Assembly: GCF_004000805.1 (NCBI RefSeq)
Contig: NZ_BILY01000003.1
Location: 62,001-126,000 of the forward strand
DNA: 64,000 nt
Reading direction: 5' to 3'
Source: Paenibacillus glycanilyticus NBRC 16618
GTDB taxonomy: Bacteria; Bacillota; Bacilli; Paenibacillales; Paenibacillaceae
Part shown: in pieces, positions 16,487 to 25,534 of the stretch
How the letters are laid out: every line of letters begins with the position of its first letter
How positions within the stretch are numbered: position 1 is the stretch's first letter
Notes under the pieces: generated by a model
The model's input: only the letters and a program-made list of their open reading frames with translations
Database searches by the model: none
What the model was told of the DNA's origin: nothing
Program-made: the position numbers and the translations under genes

Positions 16487-17791
16487 TTACACCTCCATGA
16501 TGAATAATTCTGGTTGACCCAGAAGTTGTTTAATGTAATTCATAAAGTTTTGAGCCGTTGCACCGTCGATGAGACGATGGTCGAAGCTCAGCGACAGAGC
16601 CATTACAGGAGCTGCCACGATTTCGCCGTTGCGCACAACCGGCTTCTCGGAAATACGGCCAGTACCCAGGATAGCAACTTCAGGGAAGTTGATTACCGGA
16701 GTAAAGAACATACCGCCAGCGGAACCGATGTTGGAAATCGAAATGGTGCTGCCTTTAAGCTCGGCGGCAGTAAGCTTGCCTTCGCGGCCTTTTGCAGCCA
16801 GGTCGCGGATTTTGTCGGCAACCATGAAAATATTTTTACGGTCAGCGTCTTCGATAACAGGAACGATCAGGCCGTTGTCCGTATCTGTCGCGATACCGAT
16901 GTTGTAGTACTTTTTGTAGACGATCTCTTGGCTAGCTTCATCCAGCGTAGCGTTCATGATCGGGAATTGACGGCAAGCCGCAACGAGTGCCTTCACGATG
17001 AATGGCAGGTAAGTCAGCTTGGAACCTTTTTTCTCTGCATATGGCTTGTATTTCGCGCGCAATGCAACCAGTTCGGTAACGTCAACTTCGTCCATGATTG
17101 TTACGTGAGGAGCGGTGTATACCGATTTAACCATCGCGTTAGCGATTGCTTTGCGGATGCCTTTGAACGGTACGCGTTCTTCCGGACGGTAAGCGTCAAC
17201 TGCCGCTGCTGCCGGTTTAGCTGCTGGCGCTTCTGCTGCTGCAGGAGCCGCCGCTTCAGCTGCCGGTGCTGCTGCCGCTGGTGCTGCACCGCCGCCGTTT
17301 GTAACGTCTTCGCGAGTAATGCGGCCGTTTTTGCCAGTGCCGGTAACCGTCGTCAGGTCAACGCCTTGCTCACGGGCAAATTTGCGAACGCTTGGCGTAG
17401 CCAGAACCAGACCGCCGGTTGCTTTTGGAGCTTCCGCCGGTGCAGCAGGAGCTGCCGCTGGTGTTGCTGCAGGCGCAGCCGGTGCTTCCGCTGGAGCTGC
17501 CGCCGCCACTGGAGCTTCAGCTGCCGGAGTATCTTGCTCTGGAACATCACCTTCCGCATCAATGATTGCCACAACTTCGCCAACATGGCAAACCTGGCCG
17601 TCTTTCATGCGTACTTCGAGTACAGTACCGTTAACCGGACAAGGCACTTCTACAACTGCCTTATCGTTTTGTACTTCCATGATGATATCGTCATCCGTTA
17701 CTTTGTCGCCGACTTTAATGTGCACTTTTACGATTTCGCCTTCGTGCAAGCCTTCGCCAAGCTCAGGAAATTTGTATTCAAATTTCGCCAC
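16487..17791 (-). CDS. pdhC: Pyruvate dehydrogenase E2, dihydrolipoyl acetyltransferase
   Basis: 434 residues with one N-terminal lipoyl domain (residues 1-77, lipoylated Lys in [11 protein letters not shown]), an Ala/Pro-rich linker, a peripheral subunit-binding domain ([20 protein letters not shown], about 128-165), a second Ala/Pro linker, and the catalytic domain ending with the active-site [17 protein letters not shown]. It forms the complex core and transfers acetyl to CoA. The repetitive Ala/Pro linker DNA creates long spurious frames on both strands. A ribosome binding site (AAGGAGGATACTACAGT) precedes the ATG at 17791. Confidence 0.96.
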   Translation of the reverse strand: MAKFEYKFPELGEGLHEGEIVKVHIKVGDKVTDDDIIMEVQNDKAVVEVPCPVNGTVLEVRMKDGQVCHVGEVVAIIDAEGDVPEQDTPAAEAPVAAAAPAEAPAAPAATPAAAPAAPAEAPKATGGLVLATPSVRKFAREQGVDLTTVTGTGKNGRITREDVTNGGGAAPAAAAPAAEAAAPAAAEAPAAKPAAAAVDAYRPEERVPFKGIRKAIANAMVKSVYTAPHVTIMDEVDVTELVALRAKYKPYAEKKGSKLTYLPFIVKALVAACRQFPIMNATLDEASQEIVYKKYYNIGIATDTDNGLIVPVIEDADRKNIFMVADKIRDLAAKGREGKLTAAELKGSTISISNIGSAGGMFFTPVINFPEVAILGTGRISEKPVVRNGEIVAAPVMALSLSFDHRLIDGATAQNFMNYIKQLLGQPELFIMEV

Positions 17792-17810
17792 TGTAGTATC
17801 CTCCTTAAAA

Positions 17811-17902
17811 GAATTAACGCTTACTTGCGGTAATTCTTACCTCGTAAGCATGAGCTTAAAGAATTAGCGCTTACTAAACGGTAATTCTTGCCTAGTAAGC
17901 AT
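17811..17902. repeat. Two imperfect ~42-base repeats, 50-base period, in the pdhB-pdhC gap
   Basis: Units at 17811-17852 and 17861-17902 share GAATTA(A/G)CGCTTACT ... GGTAATTCTT(A/G)CCT(C/A)GTAAGCAT. Each can fold through CTTAC/GTAAG. The spacing and position suggest an RNA element between the E1 and E2/E3 halves of the operon. Confidence 0.7.
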
Positions 17903-17932
17903 TCAATGCGTTTGCCGCCTAATGACGGCTTT

Positions 17933-17978
17933 GCCCGCCGTTAAGCGGGCATGTATATCCATCATCCGTTAGGATGAT
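17933..17978. repeat. Two small hairpins after pdhB
   Basis: GCCCGC-N6-GCGGGC (17933-17950) and ATCATCC-GTTA-GGATGAT (17961-17978) follow the pdhB stop at 17984 on the minus strand. Neither is followed by a T-run, so they look like processing, stability or partial termination elements rather than a full terminator. Confidence 0.55.
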
Positions 17979-17983
17979 CAGCA

Positions 17984-18961
17984 TTAGAAGCTCAGTACTT
18001 TATTAACCGCATCTACGATACGGGCTGGAGTTGGCAGCCATGTATCTTCGATTTGCGCGAAAGGATACACCGTATCCGGACCGGCAACGCGAAGCACTGG
18101 AGCTTCGAGGTGCAGAATCGCTTTTTCGTTGATTTGAGCAATAACTTCCGCAGCTACGCCGGACGTTTTTTGCGCTTCTTGAACAACGATTGCGCGGTTT
18201 GTTTTCTTAATCGAAGCCACGATTGTGTCGATATCGAGCGGTACCAGGGAACGCAGGTCGATAATTTCCGCGTTTACGCCGTTCTTCGCCAGCTCGTCCG
18301 CCGCTTTCACGGCTGTGTGAACCATCATGCCGTAAGCGATGATCGTTACGTCGGAACCTTCGCGGACAACGTTTGCTTTACCGATCTCAACCGTGTATTC
18401 GCCTTCCGGCACTTCAGCGCGGAATGCACGGTACAGGTTAAGGTGCTCCATGAAGAATACTGGGTCATTGTCGCGGATTGCGGCAATCATGAGACCTTTT
18501 GCATCATAAGGATTGGATGGAATAACAACTTTAATACCCGGAGTCTGAACAGCAAGACCTTCCAGGGAGTCTGTATGAAGTTCCGCAGCTTTAACGCCGC
18601 CGCCAAACGGCGTACGGAATACGATTGGCGAGTTGTAGCGTCCGCCGGAACGGTAACGCATGCGAGCTGCTTGAATAAACATTTGGTCCATTGCTTCATA
18701 GATGAAACCAACGAACTGAATTTCGGCAACCGGGCGGAAGCCTTGAATCCCCATACCCACTGCCAGACCGCCGATTGCGGACTCGGCAAGAGGCGTATCG
18801 AATACGCGCTCCTCGCCGAATTCTTCTTGCAAACCTTCCGTTACGCGGAATACACCGCCAACTTTACCAACGTCCTCACCGAAGATAAGTACGTTTTCAT
18901 CACGTTTAAGCTCCACACGCATAGCGTCGCGGATTGCTTCCAACATATTCATTTGAGCCAT
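17984..18961 (-). CDS. pdhB: Pyruvate dehydrogenase E1 component, beta subunit
   Basis: 325 residues from the ATG at 18961, which follows AAGGAGGATCTGACGATC. Typical segments: [59 protein letters not shown] and the C-terminal transketolase domain ([21 protein letters not shown]). With PdhA it decarboxylates pyruvate and reductively acetylates the lipoyl group of PdhC. It follows pdhA after about 58 bases and is separated from pdhC by a 192-base gap full of repeats and hairpins. Confidence 0.95.
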   Translation of the reverse strand: MAQMNMLEAIRDAMRVELKRDENVLIFGEDVGKVGGVFRVTEGLQEEFGEERVFDTPLAESAIGGLAVGMGIQGFRPVAEIQFVGFIYEAMDQMFIQAARMRYRSGGRYNSPIVFRTPFGGGVKAAELHTDSLEGLAVQTPGIKVVIPSNPYDAKGLMIAAIRDNDPVFFMEHLNLYRAFRAEVPEGEYTVEIGKANVVREGSDVTIIAYGMMVHTAVKAADELAKNGVNAEIIDLRSLVPLDIDTIVASIKKTNRAIVVQEAQKTSGVAAEVIAQINEKAILHLEAPVLRVAGPDTVYPFAQIEDTWLPTPARIVDAVNKVLSF

Positions 18962-19019
18962 GATCGTCAGATCCTCCTTCATTTTTGCTCATGCAAAATC
19001 CCATCGTCAGGCAAGGGTA

Positions 19020-20108
<1,089 letters not shown>

Positions 20109-20391
20109 TCACCTCGATCATTAATATTTGAAAATCGGAGCTCTCTGTTATAGAATCATAATACACCTGTTTGCCGAATATGGTCAAAGAAAAAAACAAA
20201 AAAACCGTTGTTTTTCGCTAATCTGGCCGATTTTACTGATGAATTGTATATGTAACAGATTCGTTTTTTCTGTATAACAGCATAATACAATCAAGGTTCA
20301 ATACCAGACCATGACAGGAGAACGGGCAGATTCTCATTACCTTACTATTGTTTACCCACATGCCAACCATTCCATTCAGGGGGATTCACAT

Positions 20392-21129
20392 ATGACTGAT
20401 GAACGATATTTAAAGCGTACCGTAGTTAAAGAAATTGTAAAAAGCAGCTACTTGCCCGAAGGCGAACGCAGCTTGCGCGTCTATTTGCCGCCCGGTTATA
20501 ACGAGGTTCTGAGCTACCCGGTCGTGTACTGCCAGGACGGCGAAGACTTTTTCAATTTCGGCAGGATTGCCACAACGGCAAACCGAATCATTCTCGATGA
20601 GGGCGTTGAACCTTTTATTATCGTTGGCGTAGATGTCGACAAAACGTACCGAACAGCGGAATACTCGCCTGGCGGCGACCGTCATGAAGCTTATGTCCGG
20701 TTCTTCGGGCAAGAGCTGATTCCATTTATTGAAGGTAAATATCCCGTACGTACCGCTCCCGAGCACCGCCTGCTAGCCGGCGACTCCTTGGGCGGAACGA
20801 TTTCCTTCCACCTCGCTTTGACTTATCCTGAGCTGTTCACGCGCATTTTGTCGCTATCCGGTGCTTATTATGACCGTTCCCGTGAAATTATGGAAGCTCA
20901 AAAGGACCTATCTTGGCTGGAGGTCTACATGATTGCCGGCTTCCAAGAGACCGCTTACGATACCGGCCACGGCATCTTCGATTTCCTCGCCATCAACCGG
21001 ACGGCACGTTCCCTTCTGGAAGCTCGTGGCGCGAAGGTCACCTATGCCGAAAAAGACGGCGGCCATCAGTGGGGCTTCTGGCAGCAGGAGCTGCCTGCCG
21101 GCCTGATGCATTTTATCGAAGTGGAATAA
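20392..21129 (+). CDS. Alpha/beta-hydrolase esterase (esterase D/enterochelin esterase-like)
   Basis: 245 residues from the ATG at 20392, preceded by CAGGGGGATTCACAT; a longer frame from 20311 lacks a ribosome binding site. The nucleophile elbow is LLAGDSLGGTISFH (GxSxG), an acid lies in the Asp-containing C-terminal half and the histidine in KDGGHQWGFW. N-terminal RSLRVYLPPGYNEVLSYPVVYCQDGEDFFNFG is characteristic of the esterase D branch. It hydrolyses an ester of unknown identity, probably in the cytoplasm because no signal peptide is seen. Confidence 0.85.
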   Translation: MTDERYLKRTVVKEIVKSSYLPEGERSLRVYLPPGYNEVLSYPVVYCQDGEDFFNFGRIATTANRIILDEGVEPFIIVGVDVDKTYRTAEYSPGGDRHEAYVRFFGQELIPFIEGKYPVRTAPEHRLLAGDSLGGTISFHLALTYPELFTRILSLSGAYYDRSREIMEAQKDLSWLEVYMIAGFQETAYDTGHGIFDFLAINRTARSLLEARGAKVTYAEKDGGHQWGFWQQELPAGLMHFIEVE

Positions 21130-21136
21130 TATCGAA

Positions 21137-21180
21137 GAAAAGGCCTTCCCGGTTGTCTTCTGACAAGGGAAGGCCTTTTC
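21137..21180. terminator. Bidirectional terminator between esterase and phosphatase genes
   Basis: A perfect 14-bp stem, GAAAAGGCCTTCCC (21137-21150) with GGGAAGGCCTTTTC (21167-21180), separates convergent genes and has A/T ends on both strands. Confidence 0.85.
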
Positions 21181-21195
21181 TAATTGCCGCTGTAC

Positions 21196-21669
21196 TTATT
21201 TCAGGTCGTTAACGATCCGATCGAGAAGCCGTTCGCAGCCCTCGGTTACAAGCTCGTACACATAATCGAAGTTGCCTGTGTAATACGGGTCCGGCACATC
21301 GTCCTCAGCCGCTTGGGGCAGCATGTCCATAAACTTGAAGATTTTCGCCGAATGCGACGCGTCTCCGATGATACGGCGTACATCCGCTTCATTTTTCGTA
21401 TCCATGCAGACGATATAATCGAATGTTTTGTCCTGGGCGGTGAATTGTCTCGCTTTCATCCCGGCATAGGAAATGCCGTGAAGATCAAGCTGCTTGCGCG
21501 TTCCTTCATGGGGAGGCTTTCCGATATGCCAATCCCCCGTTCCCGCGGAATCAATCTCGATGACGTCCGTCAGCCTTCTCTTCTCTACCAGGCTGCGGAA
21601 TACGGCTTCCGCCATGGGCGAGCGGCAAATGTTGCCGAGGCAAACAAACAATACGCGCGCGTTATTCAT
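21196..21669 (-). CDS. Low-molecular-weight protein tyrosine phosphatase
   Basis: 157 residues. The P-loop CLGNICRS carries Cys10 and Arg16, and the general acid Asp127 lies in VPDPYYTG. Family members (YwlE/YfkJ in Bacillus) dephosphorylate phosphotyrosine or, for YwlE, phosphoarginine. Here the residue after the first CLGN is Ile, the position where YwlE has Thr for arginine selectivity, so a tyrosine or YfkJ-like role is more likely; that is an inference. Its start overlaps the stop of the TRIC gene by 4 bases. Confidence 0.92.
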   Translation of the reverse strand: MNNARVLFVCLGNICRSPMAEAVFRSLVEKRRLTDVIEIDSAGTGDWHIGKPPHEGTRKQLDLHGISYAGMKARQFTAQDKTFDYIVCMDTKNEADVRRIIGDASHSAKIFKFMDMLPQAAEDDVPDPYYTGNFDYVYELVTEGCERLLDRIVNDLK

Positions 21670-22295
21670 ATAATGCCACCCTCCTTCTGTTTAAGCGATC
21701 TGCGGGGCAGTCTCCACTTATAATAAACCGACAACATGCGGAACACGATAACGATAACAAAGAGGAATAATAGCTGTATGGTCGTATGGAACCAGCCTTC
21801 GCCTACTGCCAGGCCTGCGAGCATCGCCCATACCGCATAGATTTCATCCTTCAACACAAGCGGCTTCCTGCCTGCCAGCACATCGCGGATAATGCCGCCC
21901 CCGATCCCGGTCAGCATCGCGGCCACTAGAACAGCGCTGATCGGATGGTTCATTTCCGTAGCGTACAATGCACCTTGAATAGCAAATGCGGATAAGCCGA
22001 TGGCATCAAAAAACGCTTCGCTTTTTTTCCATTTGTTAATCCAGGATACAGGCAGCAGAAACGCAATCGTCATGGCAATAACCGCAATTTCCAGCAAGCT
22101 CCCCTGGTTCCATAACGTTGTAACCGGCCGGCCGATGAGCAGATTTCGAATAACCCCGCCCCCAAACGCGGTCACAAGCCCCAGTACGAATACGCCCAGA
22201 ATGTCATATTCTTCCTCCATGGCAACGATCGCGCCGCTGACCGCAAAGGCAACCGTACCGATAATACTGAAAACGCCAAAGATGTCCAACTCCAA
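21666..22295 (-). CDS. TRIC-type cation channel family protein (UPF0126)
   Basis: 209 residues, about seven transmembrane segments in two repeats. Each repeat carries the glycine-rich signature: LGLVTAFGGGVIRNLLIG and AAMLTGIGGGIIRDVLAGRKP (GGGxxRD). The family forms trimeric potassium/monovalent cation channels. Translational coupling to the tyrosine phosphatase gene is indicated by the 4-base overlap. The start at 22295 follows GGAGGAGTTTGG. Confidence 0.88.
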   Translation of the reverse strand: MELDIFGVFSIIGTVAFAVSGAIVAMEEEYDILGVFVLGLVTAFGGGVIRNLLIGRPVTTLWNQGSLLEIAVIAMTIAFLLPVSWINKWKKSEAFFDAIGLSAFAIQGALYATEMNHPISAVLVAAMLTGIGGGIIRDVLAGRKPLVLKDEIYAVWAMLAGLAVGEGWFHTTIQLLFLFVIVIVFRMLSVYYKWRLPRRSLKQKEGGII

Positions 22296-22502
22296 ACTCC
22301 TCCGCTTCCATGATGACCGTCCATTCGCGCATGCTCCGCCACTCCTGTCGGTATGTCCTTCATCATTTTAGCCGCGGATATCCGGTTTGACAATTGCTAC
22401 TTTTGCCACTTCTTCTTTCTTTTTTCTCAAAAACCTAGTTTTATGCCCCGGCTTCGCATTATACTGGCTTCAGCACTATGCTGGCAGAAAGGAAGATTAA
22501 CG

Positions 22503-23144
22503 ATGAACAACCGGATAATGATCTGTACGGGAGGCCGTTTAGGCGAGTGGGTCCGTCCCTATATCCGTCCAGGCGATCGGTTAATAGGAGCTGACCGCGG
22601 CGCTTTGTTCCTCGTACAGCACGGATACACACCGGATCTCGCGCTTGGCGATTTCGATTCCGTAACTCCCGAGGAACTTGAGCTTATCCGTTCCGTCAGC
22701 CGGGAAACGATCACGTACGACCCGATAGACAAGGATTACACGGATACCGAGCTTGCCTTTCGTTACGCGCTTGAGCAATCTCCTGCCGAGATTCGAATGC
22801 TCGGGGCATTGGGGAGCCGGTTTGACCATTCCCTTGCGAATGTCCACCTATTGAAGCTTGCAATCGACCAAGGCATTCCGGCATCCATTACCGATGAGCA
22901 TAATACGATTTCCCTTGCAGAGGAAGGAACTACCGAGCTGCATCAAAGCGAATACAGTCATATCTCGCTCCTCCCGCTGTCCGAAGAGGTAACCGGGATT
23001 ACGCTGCGCGGATTCGTCTATCCGCTGCACGAAGCAACGCTGCGGATCGGCCAATCCCTCGGCATTAGCAATATTCTTGCGGAGCCCGCCGGCACCTTGA
23101 CCGTCCGCACAGGTACATTATTAGTTATCCAGAGTAAAGATTAA
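22503..23144 (+). CDS. thiN: Thiamine pyrophosphokinase
   Basis: 213 residues from the ATG at 22503 (AAGGAAGATTAACG upstream); a longer frame from 22353 lacks a ribosome binding site and begins hydrophobic and improbable. Family motifs: GADRGALFLVQHGYTPDLALGDFDSV, DPIDKDYTDTELAFRYAL, GALGSRFDHSLANVHLL. It transfers pyrophosphate from ATP to thiamine, giving the cofactor used by the PdhA/PdhB enzyme nearby. It converges on the MutS2-like gene. Confidence 0.93.
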   Translation: MNNRIMICTGGRLGEWVRPYIRPGDRLIGADRGALFLVQHGYTPDLALGDFDSVTPEELELIRSVSRETITYDPIDKDYTDTELAFRYALEQSPAEIRMLGALGSRFDHSLANVHLLKLAIDQGIPASITDEHNTISLAEEGTTELHQSEYSHISLLPLSEEVTGITLRGFVYPLHEATLRIGQSLGISNILAEPAGTLTVRTGTLLVIQSKD

Positions 23145-23158
23145 CGGGGCGAAGCCTG

Positions 23159-25114
23159 TCATTCCCCGGTTACGTCAGGCTTCGTCTCGATCGTTAAGCC
23201 CTCTACATACTTGCGGCCCATCAGTTTCCTCTTCTTCCGGTTTTCCTTCGTATCGAATACGATATCCATATCATAATCTGCTCCTGGATACAGCTTCTCT
23301 TTGCTGATGTACGGTTTAATCCGTTTCCGGTTGAAGGACATCTTTTTCCCCTGCACCTGAACGATTACTTCTCCCCGCTCGTCAGCGGGTTGAAAGACAA
23401 TCCCGGCACGTTTCAACGGATAGATCCATACGGCGTCTCCCGTGGCGTAGACTGGAGCAGATGATTTTTCCTTAGAGTTGTTCGAAACGTCCGGCTGCTC
23501 TGCCTGTTTCGGCAGAGCATGACGTTCAACAATTGCCGTCTCCTCGTCATGACCTTCTTCATCGACCGATTCATCCAATCGAATCTCCACTCTTCCCTCC
23601 GCAAGCTTCTCGGCCCGCTGCATCACATGCTCGGGAAGACCGAACCTTCTCGCAATCGCAAAAGCATGGCTCTCGCCCGCTTCCCCAATCTCCAACCGGT
23701 ACAGAGGACGCAGCGTTTCGGAATCAAAGGCCATTCTGGCATTCATGCAGCCGCGCGTTCTGGAAGCAAATTTCTTAATCTCGTTAAAATGCGTTGTAGC
23801 CCCCGTTAAAGCTCCGCGTTTCAGCAGCTCTTCCAGCACCGCAATGGATAAGGCGATCCCCTCGCCGGGATCCGTACCCGCAGCGAGCTCATCCAGAAGA
23901 ATAATCGTCCGCTCATCGGCAGAACGAAGCATCTCCTTCAGTACGGCGATATGCGAAGAAAATGTGCTGAGCGACTGCTCCAGACTTTGTCCGTCTCCAA
24001 CGTCGGCCATAATATGGCGGAAGACGCCAAACCGGCTTTGCGGGGAAGCCGGCACAAGCAGACCGGATTGCACAAGCAACGCCAGCAGGCCAATAGTCTT
24101 CAGCGCTACCGTTTTGCCCCCTGTGTTAGGCCCGGTAATAATAAGCTGCTTCCAACCGATACCCAGCTCGACGTTAATCGGCTCGGCATGTCCTCCAAGA
24201 AGCGGATGACGGGCTTCTACAAGCTTAATGACCGGTTCTTCGCTAAGCGTCACGGGCTGGCCGTCATAGGACAGCGAGAGCTTGCCTCTAGCCAGCATGA
24301 AATCAAACGACGCCATCGCTTCGCGGTTTTGCAGCAGCTCATATTTATACTGCTCCGCTTCGTCCGACAATCTGGACAAAATAATCGTCCGTTCCCGCTC
24401 CTCCTCCGCCGACCATTCCTGCCACTCCTGCTGCAGCTCAGCAACGTCAATCGGTTCAATAAACAAGGTCTGGCCGCTTGCCGACTCATCCCATACGGTA
24501 CCAGGTACCAGCTTCCGATGCTCCCGTTTGACGGATATGACGGATCTTCCTCTCCGCTTGCTGATAATCGGATCCTGAAGCGCCGACTTGTATTTGGAGA
24601 GCGAAGCTTCCAGCTTCTTGTGAATGCGGTCCTCAATCACGATGAGATGGCGGCGGATGGTCCCGAGATCGGGACTGGCTTGATCCGTCAACCGGCCGTA
24701 CCGGATACAACGGTCGAGCTCCTGCCTGAGATTCGGACAGTCATTCATCGAATCGGCATAAGCCGCAATCGTTGGGGCGATCATTCGTTTATTGTTCATG
24801 TAACGCTTCATCTGCCCGATGGAAACAAGCCATGCGAGCAGCTGGTCAAGCTCCGTTTCCGTATAGATCCTTCCTTTGCCAAGCAAGGCCAGGAACGGAT
24901 CTATTCCGTCCATGGCCGAGAGCGGAACGCTTGCTCCGCTCGCCAGCAATGCCGCAGCTTCCTCCGTCTCGTTCAGCCATGCCCGAATTTGTTTCGGATT
25001 GGTGCTCGGGACGTGCCGCTCCGCCAAAAGGCGACCTGCGGGGGAAACGGTATAGCCGATCATTTTGTCTTTCAATTTGTCATATTCCAGTCTTTTAAAT
25101 ACAGCCTCGTTCAT
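23159..25114 (-). CDS. MutS2-like ABC ATPase lacking the Smr endonuclease domain
   Basis: 651 residues. The N-terminal MutS2 core (residues 1-310) includes the conserved VKREHRKLVPGTVWDESASGQTLFIEP. The ATPase has Walker A GPNTGGKT (328-335) and Walker B TIILLDELAAGTDPGEG, with a KOW-like segment after residue 560 (TGDAVWIYPLKRAGIVFQ). Full-length MutS2 is about 780 residues and ends in a Smr nuclease domain; that domain is absent here, the protein ending soon after the KOW-like part. Bacillus MutS2 binds collided ribosomes and splits them, so a translation-linked role is plausible. The ATG at 25114 follows AAAAGGAGCATCTAAAC. It is preceded by a complex attenuator-like leader (25140-25533). 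Confidence 0.85.
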   Translation of the reverse strand: MNEAVFKRLEYDKLKDKMIGYTVSPAGRLLAERHVPSTNPKQIRAWLNETEEAAALLASGASVPLSAMDGIDPFLALLGKGRIYTETELDQLLAWLVSIGQMKRYMNNKRMIAPTIAAYADSMNDCPNLRQELDRCIRYGRLTDQASPDLGTIRRHLIVIEDRIHKKLEASLSKYKSALQDPIISKRRGRSVISVKREHRKLVPGTVWDESASGQTLFIEPIDVAELQQEWQEWSAEEERERTIILSRLSDEAEQYKYELLQNREAMASFDFMLARGKLSLSYDGQPVTLSEEPVIKLVEARHPLLGGHAEPINVELGIGWKQLIITGPNTGGKTVALKTIGLLALLVQSGLLVPASPQSRFGVFRHIMADVGDGQSLEQSLSTFSSHIAVLKEMLRSADERTIILLDELAAGTDPGEGIALSIAVLEELLKRGALTGATTHFNEIKKFASRTRGCMNARMAFDSETLRPLYRLEIGEAGESHAFAIARRFGLPEHVMQRAEKLAEGRVEIRLDESVDEEGHDEETAIVERHALPKQAEQPDVSNNSKEKSSAPVYATGDAVWIYPLKRAGIVFQPADERGEVIVQVQGKKMSFNRKRIKPYISKEKLYPGADYDMDIVFDTKENRKKRKLMGRKYVEGLTIETKPDVTGE

Positions 25115-25146
25115 GTTTAGATGCTCCTTTTTCTGTTTTTGGGTAT

Positions 25147-25187
25147 AAAAAAAGGAACAGAACGCAGAAGCGTTCCGTCCCTGTATC
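25147..25187 (-). terminator. Intrinsic terminator/attenuator directly before the MutS2-like gene
   Basis: On the minus strand a hairpin of about 11 bp with one bulge (left arm GGACGGAACGC, loop TTCT) runs straight into TTTTTTTATA. It ends about 35 bases upstream of the MutS2-like start codon, so it can only act as a premature terminator for that gene. Confidence 0.75.
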
Positions 25188-25223
25188 GGCTGCACCTATC
25201 CCGTCATAGGCTCCGCAGCGCAC

Positions 25224-25250
25224 AAAAAAACCGTGCTGCAAGAGCACGGG
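25224..25250 (-). terminator. Upstream intrinsic terminator in the MutS2-like leader
   Basis: CCGTGCT-CTTGC-AGCACGG followed by TTTTTTT on the minus strand: a 7-bp GC-rich stem and a perfect T-run inside the leader, about 110 bases before the coding sequence. Confidence 0.8.
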
Positions 25251-25296
25251 TGATTGGCCGCTGCCGAATAGCATTCAGGCGGAAATCCTCATGTCC

Positions 25297-25410
25297 TTAA
25301 CTCATGGCACCGGTCCTTGTCAAAAGACGTCGCAGAAGAAGCATGCGTAACGATGCAAATTTTGCATCCGCAAGCCGTTCAAGCTCATCTAACAAGACCG
25401 ATTTATCCAA
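25297..25410 (-). CDS. Candidate 37-residue leader peptide (TTG start)
   Basis: Follows the 8-codon leader ORF in the same frame: the TTG at 25410 directly follows that ORF's TAA. The peptide is Leu/Arg-rich toward the end (ASLRMLLLRRLLTRTGAMS) and ends about 45 bases before the first terminator. An internal ATG at residue 23 is an alternative start. It could be a ribosome-sensing leader or a chance frame; no Shine-Dalgarno directly supports the TTG, so reinitiation after the first ORF would be required. Confidence 0.35.
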   Translation of the reverse strand: MDKSVLLDELERLADAKFASLRMLLLRRLLTRTGAMS

Positions 25411-25437
25411 TTAAGAGTTAAGAACACCAGCAAACAT
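25411..25437 (-). CDS. Candidate 8-residue leader peptide MFAGVLNS
   Basis: ATG at 25437 lies 8 bases after a strong AAAGGGG ribosome binding site; the ORF ends at TAA (25411). It is located about 60 bases downstream of the predicted transcription start and upstream of two intrinsic terminators, the layout of ribosome-mediated attenuation leaders such as those of antibiotic-inducible genes. It is too short to be tested by composition. Confidence 0.5.
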   Translation of the reverse strand: MFAGVLNS

Positions 25438-25462
25438 TAAAATTTCCCCTTTCGGAATAAGC

Positions 25463-25483
25463 AAAAAAGCTATGAAATAGCTA
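25463..25483 (-). terminator. Short hairpin plus T-tract near the leader start
   Basis: AGCTAT-TTC-ATAGCT followed by TTTTT on the minus strand. The stem is only 6-7 A/T-rich pairs, so termination would be weak at best. Confidence 0.35.
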
Positions 25484-25533
25484 AATCCGTTAGCTATACA
25501 CACAATGTACGCTAACGGATTACCATTTGTCAA
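25484..25533 (-). promoter_or_regulatory. Promoter of the MutS2-like leader with an 11-bp inverted repeat
   Basis: On the minus strand -35 TTGACA (25528-25533) and -10 TACATT (25504-25509) are 18 bases apart. A perfect inverted repeat, AATCCGTTAGC (25484-25494) and GCTAACGGATT (25511-25521), flanks the -10 element, one arm in the spacer and one just past the start site. This is the geometry of a repressor operator. The -35 overlaps the neighbouring hydrolase stop region. Confidence 0.65.
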
Positions 25534-25534
25534 T

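Noticed and set aside
16514..17833. Cysteine/arginine-rich plus-strand frame across pdhC
   Set aside because: Generated by the Ala/Pro-rich E2 linker read on the other strand; not a real Cys-rich protein.
25140..25533. T-box or known metabolite riboswitch in the MutS2-like leader
   Set aside because: I looked for the T-box AGGGTGG core and for S-box, lysine, purine and TPP cores and found none; the leader ORFs and terminators are better explained by ribosome-mediated attenuation.
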